Shown: positions 45,858 to 54,660, numbered from the stretch's first letter. The stretch: DNA of 55,998 nt from Bacillus methanolicus (GCF_008764295.1 NZ_VTQX01000024.1:1-55998); one strand, 5' to 3'. The notes: a model not told the origin generated them from the sequence alone. Numbers and translations are program-made.

Positions 45858-45949
45858 AAGCTGCTATCAAAAAGTCCTTTTGGTACTGCACCCCATATTA
45901 ACTCTAACTTCTGGGGTGCAGTACCTTTAACAACCTTTTGACACAGCTT
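45858..45949 (-). terminator. Long two-part hairpin after eda; may derive from IS3-type ends
   Basis: GGTACTGCACCCCA (45882-45895) and TGGGGTGCAGTACC (45912-45925) form a perfect 14-bp stem. Outside it AAGCTG...TCAAAAAG pairs with CTTTTGA...CAGCTT. On the minus strand the fold is followed by a T-rich run, so it can end the PTS operon. The inner arms and the AACTCTAACTTCTGGGGTGCAGTACC stretch look like the terminal repeats of IS3-family elements, as I remember them. Confidence 0.6.
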
Positions 45950-45957
45950 CTTTTTCC

Positions 45958-46587
45958 CTATTTCACAATCGCAACAAATTTTTCTGCTTCTTTCGTTACT
46001 GCCTCATAATCTCCTGTGCTCGCTCCTTTTGTTAAGCTTGAGCCTGTTCCGATTGCGTAAGCGCCATTTTTGATCCATTCATTTGCATTTTCTACCGTGA
46101 CACCGCCGCTTGGCATGAAATTCCCTTGTGGAAGCGGTCCCTTAAAATCTTTAATGACACTTGGTCCGAAAGCTCCTCCTGGAAAGACCTTAATAACATC
46201 TGCTCCTAATTCCAATGCCGTTAATGCTTCCGTCGGTGTCATCACACCTGGCATTACAGTAACTCGGTATCGATGACACATCGTAATGACTTTAGGTGAA
46301 AGATTTGGACCGACAATAAATTTAGCTCCTGCTAAAATGGCTAGACGTGCTGTTTCAGGGTCTAACACTGTTCCGGCACCAACTATGACATCCCCTCCAA
46401 CGTACTTTGCCGATAATTTTTTGATAAGCTCCAACGCCCCTGGAACGGTCATCGTTAACTCTAAAAATTTGATGCCTCCCTGATGAATGGCTTCACTAAT
46501 AAGGAATCCTTGTTCTTCATTTGGCGCACGAATGACAGCAATAACTTTTTCCTCTTTCATCTTTGCTAAAACTTCAATTTTATCCAT
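45958..46587 (-). CDS. eda: KDPG/KHG-type aldolase
   Basis: A 209-residue class I aldolase of the Eda family: catalytic Glu43 (FLELTMTVPG) and Schiff-base Lys133 (ADVIKVFPG), with phosphate-binding MPSGGV and GTGSSLTKG. Eda splits 2-keto-3-deoxy-6-phosphogluconate into pyruvate and glyceraldehyde 3-phosphate. Last gene of the sugar-acid operon, 19 bases after a dehydrogenase gene. No dehydratase (Edd) gene is in view, so its substrate must be made another way or be imported. Confidence 0.9.
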   Translation of the reverse strand: MDKIEVLAKMKEEKVIAVIRAPNEEQGFLISEAIHQGGIKFLELTMTVPGALELIKKLSAKYVGGDVIVGAGTVLDPETARLAILAGAKFIVGPNLSPKVITMCHRYRVTVMPGVMTPTEALTALELGADVIKVFPGGAFGPSVIKDFKGPLPQGNFMPSGGVTVENANEWIKNGAYAIGTGSSLTKGASTGDYEAVTKEAEKFVAIVK

Positions 46588-46606
46588 AAATGTTCATCCC
46601 TTATGT

Positions 46607-47530
46607 TTATTTAAAATTGGCTAGAATATTTTCTACTGCCATTAAGCTCATTTTATTAACTGCATCCACACTTGAAGCGGCAGCATGTGCTCCTAAAATG
46701 ATATTTTCCAGTTCAAGCAGTTCTATTTTTTCAGGTGGTTCCTTCTTGAAAACATCAAGACCAGCTCCCCATATTCGCTTATTTTTTAAAGCATCATAAA
46801 GCGCGTCTTCATCAATAAGTTCCCCGCGAGCTGTATTGACCAACACAGCCGTTTCTTTCATCATGTTAAATTCCTTCTCACTGAGCAAATTAACTGTTTC
46901 TCGTGTTGCGGGTAAGTGCAAGGTGATAAAATCGCTCTCTTTAATAAGCGTTTCAAAATCAACATAGGTTGCATTATATTCTTGTGCGAATTCATCATCT
47001 GGGTAGACATCGTAAGCAAGAATTTTCATATCAAAGCCACACGCTCTTTTAATGACATCCTTCCCAATCGCACCAGTACCGATGACGCCAAGTGTTTTTC
47101 CATGTATACCGATACTTGTTTTTTTGCCCCAATTCAATGCACGGCATGATTTATCTATTTCTACTATTCTTCTCGCAATCGCTAACATAAGGGCGAACGT
47201 AAAATCTGCAACTGAGTCAGAATTTGCATTGCGGGTAACCGTAACGGGGATGTTATGCCCCTTGCAAAACTCAATATCAATATTATCTGTACCTACGCCG
47301 TACTTTGAGATCACTTTTAAGTTTTTGGCACACGAAAGTACCTCTCTATTCAACGGATCAATACCAATAATAACTGCGTCAACATCGGCGATTTCCTTTT
47401 TCATTTCTTCTTCTGTCAAAATTCTCCCATATGGATTTTCGACAACTTCATAACCATTCGCAATTAAAATTCTTTTCGCCTCATCACTGTGCTTTCCAAA
47501 TGATCGTGGAGTAATTAATACTTTAGGCAT
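46607..47530 (-). CDS. D-2-hydroxyacid dehydrogenase (phosphoglycerate dehydrogenase-like)
   Basis: A 307-residue NAD(P)-dependent oxidoreductase. Cofactor motif GTGAIGKDV with an acidic residue at the end of the next strand (LAYD, suggesting NAD), catalytic Arg in NTARGELIDED, Glu in DVFKKEPPE, and His in LGAHAAAS. The C-terminal regulatory domain of true SerA is absent. In this operon it probably reduces or oxidises the 2-position of a sugar acid or its phosphate. ATG behind GAGGAGGGG, overlapping the HAD gene by 8 bases. Confidence 0.85.
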   Translation of the reverse strand: MPKVLITPRSFGKHSDEAKRILIANGYEVVENPYGRILTEEEMKKEIADVDAVIIGIDPLNREVLSCAKNLKVISKYGVGTDNIDIEFCKGHNIPVTVTRNANSDSVADFTFALMLAIARRIVEIDKSCRALNWGKKTSIGIHGKTLGVIGTGAIGKDVIKRACGFDMKILAYDVYPDDEFAQEYNATYVDFETLIKESDFITLHLPATRETVNLLSEKEFNMMKETAVLVNTARGELIDEDALYDALKNKRIWGAGLDVFKKEPPEKIELLELENIILGAHAAASSVDAVNKMSLMAVENILANFK

Positions 47531-48230
47531 CCGTTCCCCTCCTCTCTCTATTTCTTTTAGAAGAACACGATGTTAAACGGAAATATCTTTCGACAGCAGC
47601 TAACGTTTCAAACGTTTTCGGCGAGAATCTATCGATCACTTCAGAATCCTTCACAAAATCTGGTACAAAAAATGCTTGGACTCCTGCCTTGTAAGCCGCC
47701 TCAATTCCCGCAGGTGAATCTTCAAGTACAACGGCACCCTTCGGATTCACTTTTGCCCGAGTGCAAACTTCGAGAAATATGTCCGGACTTGGTTTACCTC
47801 GTGCCACTTCCTCTCCAGAAACATATAAATCAATAAATGGAAGTGTATGCGAAACTGTTAGAAATCTGTTGATTACCTCAGTCGAACTGGATGATGCAAC
47901 CGCAATCTTTATACCCTTGGATGTCAAAAATTGAAGCAACTCGTCCAACCCTTCTTTTTTAAAATGAGGCCCTTTAATAAACGAACTTTCTAATTCATGC
48001 TTTTGAGAACGCATATATGCTCGCCATTCCTGCACAGGTTGATCTGGATAATACTCAGCCATTTTACGGATAATATCTTGATTAGTAATCCCAATAAACT
48101 GCTCAAATAACGCTCTTTCAAATGGGAAGCCATAATAGTGAGAGGTTATCTGCCACGCTTCATAGGCCAATTTTTCCGTATCAAACATTAAGCCATCCAT
48201 ATCAAAAATAACTAAAGATGGAAGTTCCAA
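47523..48230 (-). CDS. HAD-family phosphatase or phosphoglucomutase-like
   Basis: A 235-residue HAD subfamily IA protein: nucleophile Asp10 and Asp12 in FDMDGLMFDTE, the Ser/Thr motif VASSSS, Lys in ARGKPSPDIF and VLEDSPAGIEAA. An all-helical cap (about 18-85) follows motif I, as in beta-phosphoglucomutase and sugar phosphatases. TTG start with AAAGGAG upstream. In the operon it may remove phosphate from overflow intermediates; the substrate is unknown. Confidence 0.85.
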   Translation of the reverse strand: MELPSLVIFDMDGLMFDTEKLAYEAWQITSHYYGFPFERALFEQFIGITNQDIIRKMAEYYPDQPVQEWRAYMRSQKHELESSFIKGPHFKKEGLDELLQFLTSKGIKIAVASSSSTEVINRFLTVSHTLPFIDLYVSGEEVARGKPSPDIFLEVCTRAKVNPKGAVVLEDSPAGIEAAYKAGVQAFFVPDFVKDSEVIDRFSPKTFETLAAVERYFRLTSCSSKRNRERRGTDA

Positions 48231-48274
48231 GCTGATTCTCCTTTCGTTTGAATAGATGTTTACTCAGTACTTTC

Positions 48275-49276
48275 CTATGATAAATTACCTCGAAACAACT
48301 CAAGATTTACCACGTTATCCGGCTGTTCTTTTTGAATGACCCTTTCAACATCAGAAACTACTTTCTCACCCATTCCTCTCAAACATTCCATTGTATATGC
48401 CGAAGTGTGTGGCGTTACAAGAACATTGTCATATTGGAAAAATGGATGGGTTTTATCAACTGGTTCCCCCTCTAAAACATCTGTAGCCAGTCCAGCGATT
48501 TTACCGCTCTCCAACGCACGCAACACAGCATCCTGCTCCCATAGTTCTCCACGTGCCGTATTAGTGATATATACGCCTTTTTTCATTAAGGCAAACTCTC
48601 TATCAGAGAGAAGATGATAGCTTTTCTGATCAACATATGCATTTAATGAAAGAATATCGGACTGAATTAATAACTCCTCTAATGCAACAGCTTCCGCTCC
48701 CTTTCGTTCTAACTGCTCTTTTGTTTGATAAGGATCGTAAGCAAGTACTCTAGCATTAAATCCATATTTAAAGATCTCACCAACCCGACTTCCTATATTG
48801 CCTAATCCTATAACACCAACTGTTTTATCAGTGATTTGCCGTCCGACAAACTGAGCCCGCTCAACCCATCGTCCTTCTTTTGCTGCTGTCGCGGCTGAAA
48901 CCGTCTTCCTTACCACTGCCAACAAGTTCGTAACGGCATTTTCAGCTACCGCATCTCTTTCTACTAAAGCGGAGACAACTGTCACAATCGTACCCTTTTC
49001 TGTCGCTGCTTCAATGTCTATATTGTTATAACCAATACCATGCCGTGAAATGATCCACGTCTCGTCTTTATGTTCAAAAAATTCCCTCGTAAAAAAGGGA
49101 GTGACACTAGAAATAATGATATTAAAGCCATGTAATTTTTCAGCTAATTCTTTCCCCATAATATCTATATGAAAGGTAAATCTTTCAACTTCCCCAAGTT
49201 TTTTAAGACGCTCTAGTTGCCAAGGGAACTTTTCTCCAAAACTACTTGAATTGACAATTGCAATTTTATTTCCCAT
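48275..49276 (-). CDS. Second D-2-hydroxyacid dehydrogenase
   Basis: A 333-residue enzyme of the same broad family but clearly different from its neighbour. Cofactor motif GLGNIGSRVGE, then LAYDPY; catalytic Arg in NTARGELWEQD, Glu in DVLEGEPVD, His in VTPHTSAYT. The substrate-side ISRHGIGYNNIDI is intact. 2-Ketogluconate reductases belong to this family, so a role on 2-keto-6-phosphogluconate or similar is possible. It lies between the PTS IIB gene and the HAD gene. Confidence 0.85.
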   Translation of the reverse strand: MGNKIAIVNSSSFGEKFPWQLERLKKLGEVERFTFHIDIMGKELAEKLHGFNIIISSVTPFFTREFFEHKDETWIISRHGIGYNNIDIEAATEKGTIVTVVSALVERDAVAENAVTNLLAVVRKTVSAATAAKEGRWVERAQFVGRQITDKTVGVIGLGNIGSRVGEIFKYGFNARVLAYDPYQTKEQLERKGAEAVALEELLIQSDILSLNAYVDQKSYHLLSDREFALMKKGVYITNTARGELWEQDAVLRALESGKIAGLATDVLEGEPVDKTHPFFQYDNVLVTPHTSAYTMECLRGMGEKVVSDVERVIQKEQPDNVVNLELFRGNLS

Positions 49277-49365
49277 TGCTTTTATCCCTTTCTACTTCTA
49301 TCAAACTGAAGAAATATCTTACCTTGTAGAGCAAGACACTAACTAAGGTAAGTTTGATTCCATCG

Positions 49366-49860
49366 TTATTTTTTAATCGCTTTTAATCCTTCAGTAAAAG
49401 AAACTCTTTTACTATCTGGTACAGTTTGAAAAAAAACTTCAATCCCTCTATCATCTAAACTCTTTAAACATTCAACATCATCATTCGTTAAAGCGACGGT
49501 TGGGATCACAAATTGGGCATCTCCTTTTTTAGAAACTCCCCCTATATTAAGCCTACTAACAGGAAGCCCGCTTTCAACCGCTTCTTTCACACTGGCAATA
49601 TGTTTAAATAATAAAACAACGCTGTCATTTCCAAATTGATCACAATTCCATTTCTCCACAACCTCATTATTGCTGTATACTTGAATCTTCAGCCCAGATG
49701 ACGAATTCGTATTAATATAAATATCTTTCATAAATTCATCTGCTGCTGTTTCATCATCAATAACATAGAGCGCATTCGTACCTAAGCCTTTTGACCATTT
49801 TGTCATGACTTGTCCATGGATTAAGCGCTCGTCAACCCTTACCAAATTAATTTTCCCCAT
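49366..49860 (-). CDS. PTS system mannose-family EIIB
   Basis: A 164-residue cytoplasmic EIIB with the phosphorylated His15 in VRVDERLIHGQV, the family signature. It receives phosphate from EIIA and passes it to the sugar during import. The rest matches length and fold of separate ManX/LevE-type IIB domains. ATG 49860. It follows the IIA gene by 26 bases. Confidence 0.93.
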   Translation of the reverse strand: MGKINLVRVDERLIHGQVMTKWSKGLGTNALYVIDDETAADEFMKDIYINTNSSSGLKIQVYSNNEVVEKWNCDQFGNDSVVLLFKHIASVKEAVESGLPVSRLNIGGVSKKGDAQFVIPTVALTNDDVECLKSLDDRGIEVFFQTVPDSKRVSFTEGLKAIKK

Positions 49861-49886
49861 ACAGACCTCCCTTTCGACACTAAAAT

Positions 49887-50300
49887 TTACTTCTTTAAAA
49901 AGCTCCGATTCAAATGATAGATTCCAGCAACACTTGTTCCTCGCACCGTTTCGATTAATTTTGTTGTGTCTTCTTCTGATTGAAACAAAGTCAATAATTC
50001 AATTAACATCGGCATATTGACTCCAGTTAATATATGCAAATCAAACTTGCTCAGCAGAGATAACGATACATTTGAAGGACTTCCCCCTAACAAATCGACA
50101 AGAATGACTGTTTCTAATCCCCTTTTTTCATTCTCCGCTACGAGCGCACTAGCTTCTTCACGCAAATCATCTACTGATGCGCTTGGTTTAAGCGCTAATG
50201 CACATAAATTTTCCTGCGGTCCCATAATCATTTCCGCACTTTTTATGAGCTCCTTGCCGAACTCCCCATGCGTAATCACTAAAATCGCACGCTTTGCCAT
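49887..50300 (-). CDS. PTS system mannose-family EIIA
   Basis: A 137-residue EIIA: phosphorylated His11 in ILVITHGEFGKEL, then LVDLLGGSPSN and ILTGVNMPML, all family marks. It takes phosphate from HPr. ATG 50300, with GGAG about ten bases upstream. IIA and IIB are separate genes here, unlike E. coli ManX, where they are fused. Confidence 0.93.
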   Translation of the reverse strand: MAKRAILVITHGEFGKELIKSAEMIMGPQENLCALALKPSASVDDLREEASALVAENEKRGLETVILVDLLGGSPSNVSLSLLSKFDLHILTGVNMPMLIELLTLFQSEEDTTKLIETVRGTSVAGIYHLNRSFLKK

Positions 50301-50402
50301 ATTCCCGCTCCTTTATTCTGTAGGAAACTTAACAAAAGTAAGTCGCCCACGTCCTATCATTTAAAATGATTTATACTCCATTACCGTTTTCAAAACAAAA
50401 GC

Positions 50403-51272
50403 TTATAAAATTCGAATTGCACCAAGGACAATTAATGTACCAGTTAGCCATAAAAGCCCTCTTGTAATATTGAATCCTTTCTTATCAAAGTATAAATAAA
50501 CACCTAATACGGTTAATAACGGCAATAAACCTGGTAAGATCGAATCCAAAATATCCTGCAGAACGAATTCCTTTTCAGATAGTGTAAAAGAGAGTGAACT
50601 ACTCACTTTTACATACGACCCGGCCAAGATCCCCATCATGAATAACCCAAGCACAGATAATGCATCAATCATCGTTTTAATTCGACTACCAGCTAAAATT
50701 TCTTTTGCAGCATTGCGACCTAAACCGTAGCCCATTCTAACGAAATAGTAGCCATACAAATATGTGACGAGCGTAAAGCAAATGAACGGAAACAATGCAC
50801 CAATTGGACTACCTGCCATTGCCCATGGCAGAGCTATGGCAATAAAAATATATTGAACGGTACCAGAGTCAATCGCATCTCCAATACCAGCTAAAGCTCC
50901 CATCAACCCTACTTTTGTATTGTTAATCATATCAGGGCTCGGCGCTTCATCTTCCTTCCCTTCCGCAAACGCTTTTGCACGGGATTCCTCAAGAGATGCT
51001 GTAATACCTGTCAGCGTCCCTCCACCCCAAATCGCTTGTGTATTAAAAAATAATAAATGTCTTTGGTATGCTTCGCTTAAATCTTTTTTATCTTTATATA
51101 ATTTCTTTAAAATTGGCATCATCCCAAATAAAAACGATGGCGCGACCATTCTGTCAAATGTATGAGGAATTTCATTTGCCCACCACCATCGTGACCAAGC
51201 TTTAAGCAAATCTTTCTTGGTGATTGGCTCTGGATAATTCTCCGGAGTTTGTCTCTTTTCTTCCGTATTCAT
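50403..51272 (-). CDS. PTS system mannose-family EIID
   Basis: A 289-residue membrane subunit. Typical EIID features: FNTQAIWGGGTLTGI, GLMGALAGIGDAIDSGTVQYI and a C-terminal set of membrane helices. With EIIC it forms the sugar channel. ATG 51272, 23 bases after the IIC stop. The long soluble N-terminus (about 70 residues) is as usual for the family. Confidence 0.92.
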   Translation of the reverse strand: MNTEEKRQTPENYPEPITKKDLLKAWSRWWWANEIPHTFDRMVAPSFLFGMMPILKKLYKDKKDLSEAYQRHLLFFNTQAIWGGGTLTGITASLEESRAKAFAEGKEDEAPSPDMINNTKVGLMGALAGIGDAIDSGTVQYIFIAIALPWAMAGSPIGALFPFICFTLVTYLYGYYFVRMGYGLGRNAAKEILAGSRIKTMIDALSVLGLFMMGILAGSYVKVSSSLSFTLSEKEFVLQDILDSILPGLLPLLTVLGVYLYFDKKGFNITRGLLWLTGTLIVLGAIRIL

Positions 51273-51295
51273 CTGTCATCCCACCTTTTAAGTTT

Positions 51296-52075
51296 TTACG
51301 CCGGTTCCTTTCTTCTCGTGAATAACACATATAGACCAGCTAAAATGGCTCCAAAAATCGCATAAGTTACCGTGTTGATTTCGAGGCCCTTTAAAGCAAC
51401 ACTCATAAAATAGGCAAGGAAGAAAAATAAAAGTAATTCCTTTTTGCCAATTACGTGCATAATAACAGCAATTCCAAGAGCCGCAAGACCACCGCCAACC
51501 ACTTCTAAAACGTGAATAACCGGCCCGTCGCTAATAGAATTAACAAAATCAGCAACAACTGGTGCTCCAAAGTAAAGAGCCACAAACACTAATGGAACAT
51601 AAAGAATAAAGCTTATTACAATTGGAATAATGATTACGGAAGTAAAAATTCCTCTGTCATTGACTTCTGCTGCATACTTGTCCAATATGCGTAATGCAAA
51701 CGTATTTAAAAAGAAGCGAAATTGATAAGCATAGCTGCCTAAAATTCCAACTGGCACCGCAATCGCCACTGCCTTTTCTGGAGTGAAGTCACCTAGGACA
51801 GCGACAGTTACAGCAATAGCTGCGGCAATCGCAGGTTCACTCGGTAAAGCTCCACCTGGCGCTACCGCTCCCATATAAACTAATTGAATAGCTGCTGTAA
51901 TAATCATTGCTTCTGTTATATGTCCTGTCACTATCCCCACAACCAGACCTGTCATTAATGGGCTAAAGCGCAAAGTTAAGGTAGCATAGCCAATCCCACG
52001 GGACATAACAATCGCTACCCAAATGGCTATTATTAGTGCTTGACCAACGGAAAGTGTTGCCATTTGTTTGATCAC
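51296..52075 (-). CDS. PTS system mannose-family EIIC
   Basis: A 259-residue membrane subunit with eight or so hydrophobic segments: GLVVGIVTGHITEAMIITAAIQLVYMGAVAPGGALPSEPAIAAAIA is the conserved substrate region. It binds and moves the sugar that EIIB then phosphorylates. ATG 52075 with GAGGGAG upstream. Follows the 6-phosphogluconate dehydrogenase gene by 97 bases. Confidence 0.92.
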   Translation of the reverse strand: MIKQMATLSVGQALIIAIWVAIVMSRGIGYATLTLRFSPLMTGLVVGIVTGHITEAMIITAAIQLVYMGAVAPGGALPSEPAIAAAIAVTVAVLGDFTPEKAVAIAVPVGILGSYAYQFRFFLNTFALRILDKYAAEVNDRGIFTSVIIIPIVISFILYVPLVFVALYFGAPVVADFVNSISDGPVIHVLEVVGGGLAALGIAVIMHVIGKKELLLFFFLAYFMSVALKGLEINTVTYAIFGAILAGLYVLFTRRKEPA

Positions 52076-52172
52076 TCCCTCGTATATTTAAATGTTATTA
52101 ATTTCACAAACTACTACAATACTCTCCTCCTTCCCATAAAAATAGAAGTAAAACCACCATATTTATACAAAA

Positions 52173-53069
52173 TTACTTCTTTACCACACTGTGTCCCCCA
52201 AATTCATTTCGCAGAGCGGCGACCACTTTTGCTGAGAAGCTATCTTCTTCTAAAGAACGATTTCTCATCATAAGCGACAAGGCAATAACCGGTACAGGAA
52301 CTTCTAACTCAAAGGCTGCTTCTACCGTCCATTTCGCCTCGCCTGACGATGCCACCATTCCACGAATATGTTCAAGTTCAGCATCTTTTTCGAAAGCAGA
52401 TGCAGTCAGTTCCATTAGCCAGCTGCGAATGACAGAACCATTGTTCCAAACTGAAGCCACTTCTGCCAAATCAAAATCGTAGCGACTTTGATTCAGCACT
52501 TGAAAGCCCTCACCAATCGCTTGCATAAAACCGTATTCAATTCCGTTATGAACCATTTTTAAGAAATGACCACTTCCAGATTCCCCCGCATATAAGCATC
52601 CTCCTTGAATGGAAATTGCTTTAAAAATTGGCTCCAGCCGTTCAAAAACGTCGCGTCTGCCACCGATCATTAAACAAGCTCCTCCATTAGCACCAGCGAT
52701 GCCTCCTGATGTTCCAACGTCTAAAAAATAAATTCCCTTTTCATTAGCCTGGGCTGCACGCCGGACGGAGTCCTTATAATGCGCATTTCCTCCATCAATC
52801 ACGATATCATCCGCTTTCATTTTTTGGAGGAGTTCATCTATTACCATTTCGCTAGATTTCCCCGCAGGTACCATAACCCATACCACTCTTGGATACGGCA
52901 GATTTGCCAGCATTTGCTCGATGCTATCCACAATGTGTAGACCTTTATCTTTTGCTGCTATTCTTGCTTCGCTAGATCGATCAAAACCATAGACAGAATG
53001 GCCATTGTTTGCTAAGTTTAACGCAAGGTTATATCCCATTTTCCCTAAACCAATCATGCCAATTTGCAT
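52173..53069 (-). CDS. gnd: 6-Phosphogluconate dehydrogenase, short NAD-type (YqeC/GntZ-like)
   Basis: A 298-residue decarboxylating 6-phosphogluconate dehydrogenase of the short type. The cofactor motif is GLGKMGYNLAL (residues 7-17), followed by GFDRS, which suggests NAD use. DGGNAHYKDS, the substrate loop GTSGGIAGANGGACLMIGG, and the catalytic KMVHNGIEYG are present. It makes ribulose 5-phosphate, CO2 and NADH. ATG 53069 has AAGGAG 9 bases upstream; the longer frame has none. First gene of the sugar-acid PTS operon, which implies that 6-phosphogluconate is an intermediate. Confidence 0.9.
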   Translation of the reverse strand: MQIGMIGLGKMGYNLALNLANNGHSVYGFDRSSEARIAAKDKGLHIVDSIEQMLANLPYPRVVWVMVPAGKSSEMVIDELLQKMKADDIVIDGGNAHYKDSVRRAAQANEKGIYFLDVGTSGGIAGANGGACLMIGGRRDVFERLEPIFKAISIQGGCLYAGESGSGHFLKMVHNGIEYGFMQAIGEGFQVLNQSRYDFDLAEVASVWNNGSVIRSWLMELTASAFEKDAELEHIRGMVASSGEAKWTVEAAFELEVPVPVIALSLMMRNRSLEEDSFSAKVVAALRNEFGGHSVVKK

Positions 53070-53560
53070 CAAATCACTCCTTGTTAAAAACAAGTTGTAT
53101 ATCATTGCTCACTTTATGCACAGTAAAATAGGCAGGTCGCAAGTCTGCGATTCATCCATGCAGTCAGATGACATTATTTTTCTAAACTTTTTGTAGACGT
53201 CTTTCAGAATATCTTAAAGTGGATCGGGCAATACGGATGCCCCAACACTAGAACATTTGTTACAGCACACAAGGAGCATCGAATGTAAAGCAAAACTTTA
53301 GTTGCCCTATGCTACAATGTAAAGCTGATTGTAGCTAATCAATAAACCAGTTATTCGAATTACTTTGGAGCTTTCATTTCATACCAAGAATGGAACAAAA
53401 TTGCTATTAGTTTCCCCCTGTCCATTCTGACATGGGACAATCTAATAAATCTGTGTCATTTACAGCTAGGAGCGATTCAGTATATGAAGCCTCGCTCTCT
53501 GATTGATAAACGTATAAGTATGAGTGAGCAAAGCTCCTTTTGTTTATGATACTGATATGA
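53070..53560. other. Intergenic region before the sugar-acid operon, no gene seen
   Basis: Nearly 500 bases hold no ORF with a ribosome binding site. I see no clear cre box, no SigL -24/-12 pair and no regulator gene, though the operon promoter must lie here. A nine-base direct repeat ATGTAAAGC occurs at 53284 and about 34 bases later. The ORF at 53407-53604 (minus) is not credible. Confidence 0.45.
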
Positions 53561-53576
53561 AGGCGCGGCCAAACAA

Positions 53577-53876
53577 ACACGCATATACGTGTGATTAAAA
53601 TCAACCCAATGTAGACATACGTATGCCTTTATTTCCAAACTAAATCAAAGCAGAATGCAAGGAGCCCTTTTCTAAGAAAACATATTATTCATAGCACTTT
53701 AACTTAGGTGTCAAGCAATTAAATTAAAAATACGCAATTTCATATTTCACAAAAAATATTTGCAGCTATTTAGCACCGGTGAACAAATATCATTTGTTAA
53801 TTAAAATTATACACGTTTTTACGTGTGAGTTAACAAAAATAATCGAATTTTCGTATATAAACACGTATTTTCGTAC
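53577..53876 (+). promoter_or_regulatory. Cluster of palindromic operators before a phage-type repressor
   Basis: Four related dyads: ACACGCATATACGTGT (53577-53592), ACACGTTTTTACGTGT (53811-53826), ATCGAATTTTCGTAT (53842-53856) and CACGTATTTTCGTAC (53862-53876). The last three begin 30 and 20 bases apart, on the same helical face, and end just before the repressor start; this mimics the three-site operators of lambdoid-type repressors. CATACGTATG (53616-53625) may be another. Confidence 0.65.
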
Positions 53877-53893
53877 GAAAGGAGAAAAAATTG

Positions 53894-54340
53894 GTGAAAA
53901 ATATCGAAAATATTGGAGAGCGGATCAAATTATTAAGAGATAAACATGGATTATCTCAGGCTGCTTTTGCAAAAAGAATTGGTGTTTCCGCTGGAAATGT
54001 TGGAGACTGGGAAAGCGAGAAAAAGAAATCTCTGCCTGGCGCCAAAGCTATCTATGCAATTACGAAGGAGTTTGACGTAACTGCGGATTGGCTGCTGACT
54101 GGAAAGGAATACGTAGTGGATTCACTGTTTAATAACGGAAATATCGTGATCCAGGATGATAAACCTGCAATCAGTCCCTCCAAAGACAGAGGAACTACGA
54201 ACAACACAGATACGAAAGAAATCGTGAATCTAACGGCAGAAGCAAAAGAGTTAATTACGATATTTAACAGCTTAAATAAGCGTGACGCTGCTGAATTATT
54301 AATGATTGCCCGGATGAAAAAAGAACTCGGTAACGGATAA
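53894..54340 (+). CDS. Phage-type XRE repressor, orphan
   Basis: A 148-residue protein: N-terminal XRE helix-turn-helix (about residues 8-62, IGERIKLLRDKHGLSQAAFAKRIGVSAGNVGDWE), ending in the DWLLTG motif common in Bacillus phage repressors, then a flexible stretch and a helical C-terminal part (LTAEAKELITIFNSLNKRDAAELLMIARM) for dimerisation. No LexA-type peptidase site is seen. GTG 53894 is 9 bases after GGAG; a TTG three bases earlier is possible. It lies beside tRNA genes, but no integrase or phage gene is in view. Perhaps a relic of an integrated element. Confidence 0.8.
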   Translation: MKNIENIGERIKLLRDKHGLSQAAFAKRIGVSAGNVGDWESEKKKSLPGAKAIYAITKEFDVTADWLLTGKEYVVDSLFNNGNIVIQDDKPAISPSKDRGTTNNTDTKEIVNLTAEAKELITIFNSLNKRDAAELLMIARMKKELGNG

Positions 54341-54389
54341 AAGAAGGGCGCTAATGATGAAGATATCCTTCATCATTAGCGCCCTTCTT
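54341..54389. terminator. Terminator after the repressor gene, 22-bp perfect stem
   Basis: Two 22-base arms (54341-54362 and 54368-54389, core GGGCGCTAATGATGAAG) with a five-base loop ATATC. The arms begin directly after the stop codon. No strong T run on the plus strand beyond TTCTT. Confidence 0.75.
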
Positions 54390-54550
54390 AAACTCCTGTG
54401 CGAGTAATAGTAATGTCGTCTCTTATTTCAGTTCTCGTCTATTTAATATAGAAAAGAGTTGCGGGGTTAGATGTCTTTATACTTAAAAGTTTGTTTCCAA
54501 ATTCAATAAATTTTTAGAGACTAAAACCAGCTCATTTAGTGTAGAACGAT

Positions 54551-54588
54551 AAAAAAAACTGTTGACCTAATGTCAACAGCTTTTTTTA
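54551..54588 (-). terminator. Terminator of the tRNA cluster
   Basis: Minus strand CTGTTGAC, five bases, GTCAACAG, followed by eight T. It lies directly after the tRNA-Glu gene. Confidence 0.9.
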
Positions 54589-54660
54589 TGACCCGTACGG
54601 GATTCGAACCCGTGTTACCGCCGTGAAAGGGCGGTGTCTTAACCACTTGACCAACGGGCC
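54589..54660 (-). tRNA. tRNA-Glu (anticodon TTC)
   Basis: A complete 72-base cloverleaf with GGTTCGAATCC in the T arm and the CCTTTCACG anticodon loop region. CCA is not encoded. Last gene of the cluster in transcription order. Confidence 0.96.

Noticed and set aside
53070..53250. cre box or SigL promoter for the PTS operon
   Set aside because: TGAAAGACGTCTACA has one base too many for a cre site, and no properly spaced GG/GC pair of a SigL promoter is seen.
53407..53604. 65-codon ORF on the minus strand
   Set aside because: No ribosome binding site, odd composition, and overlaps a probable operator.
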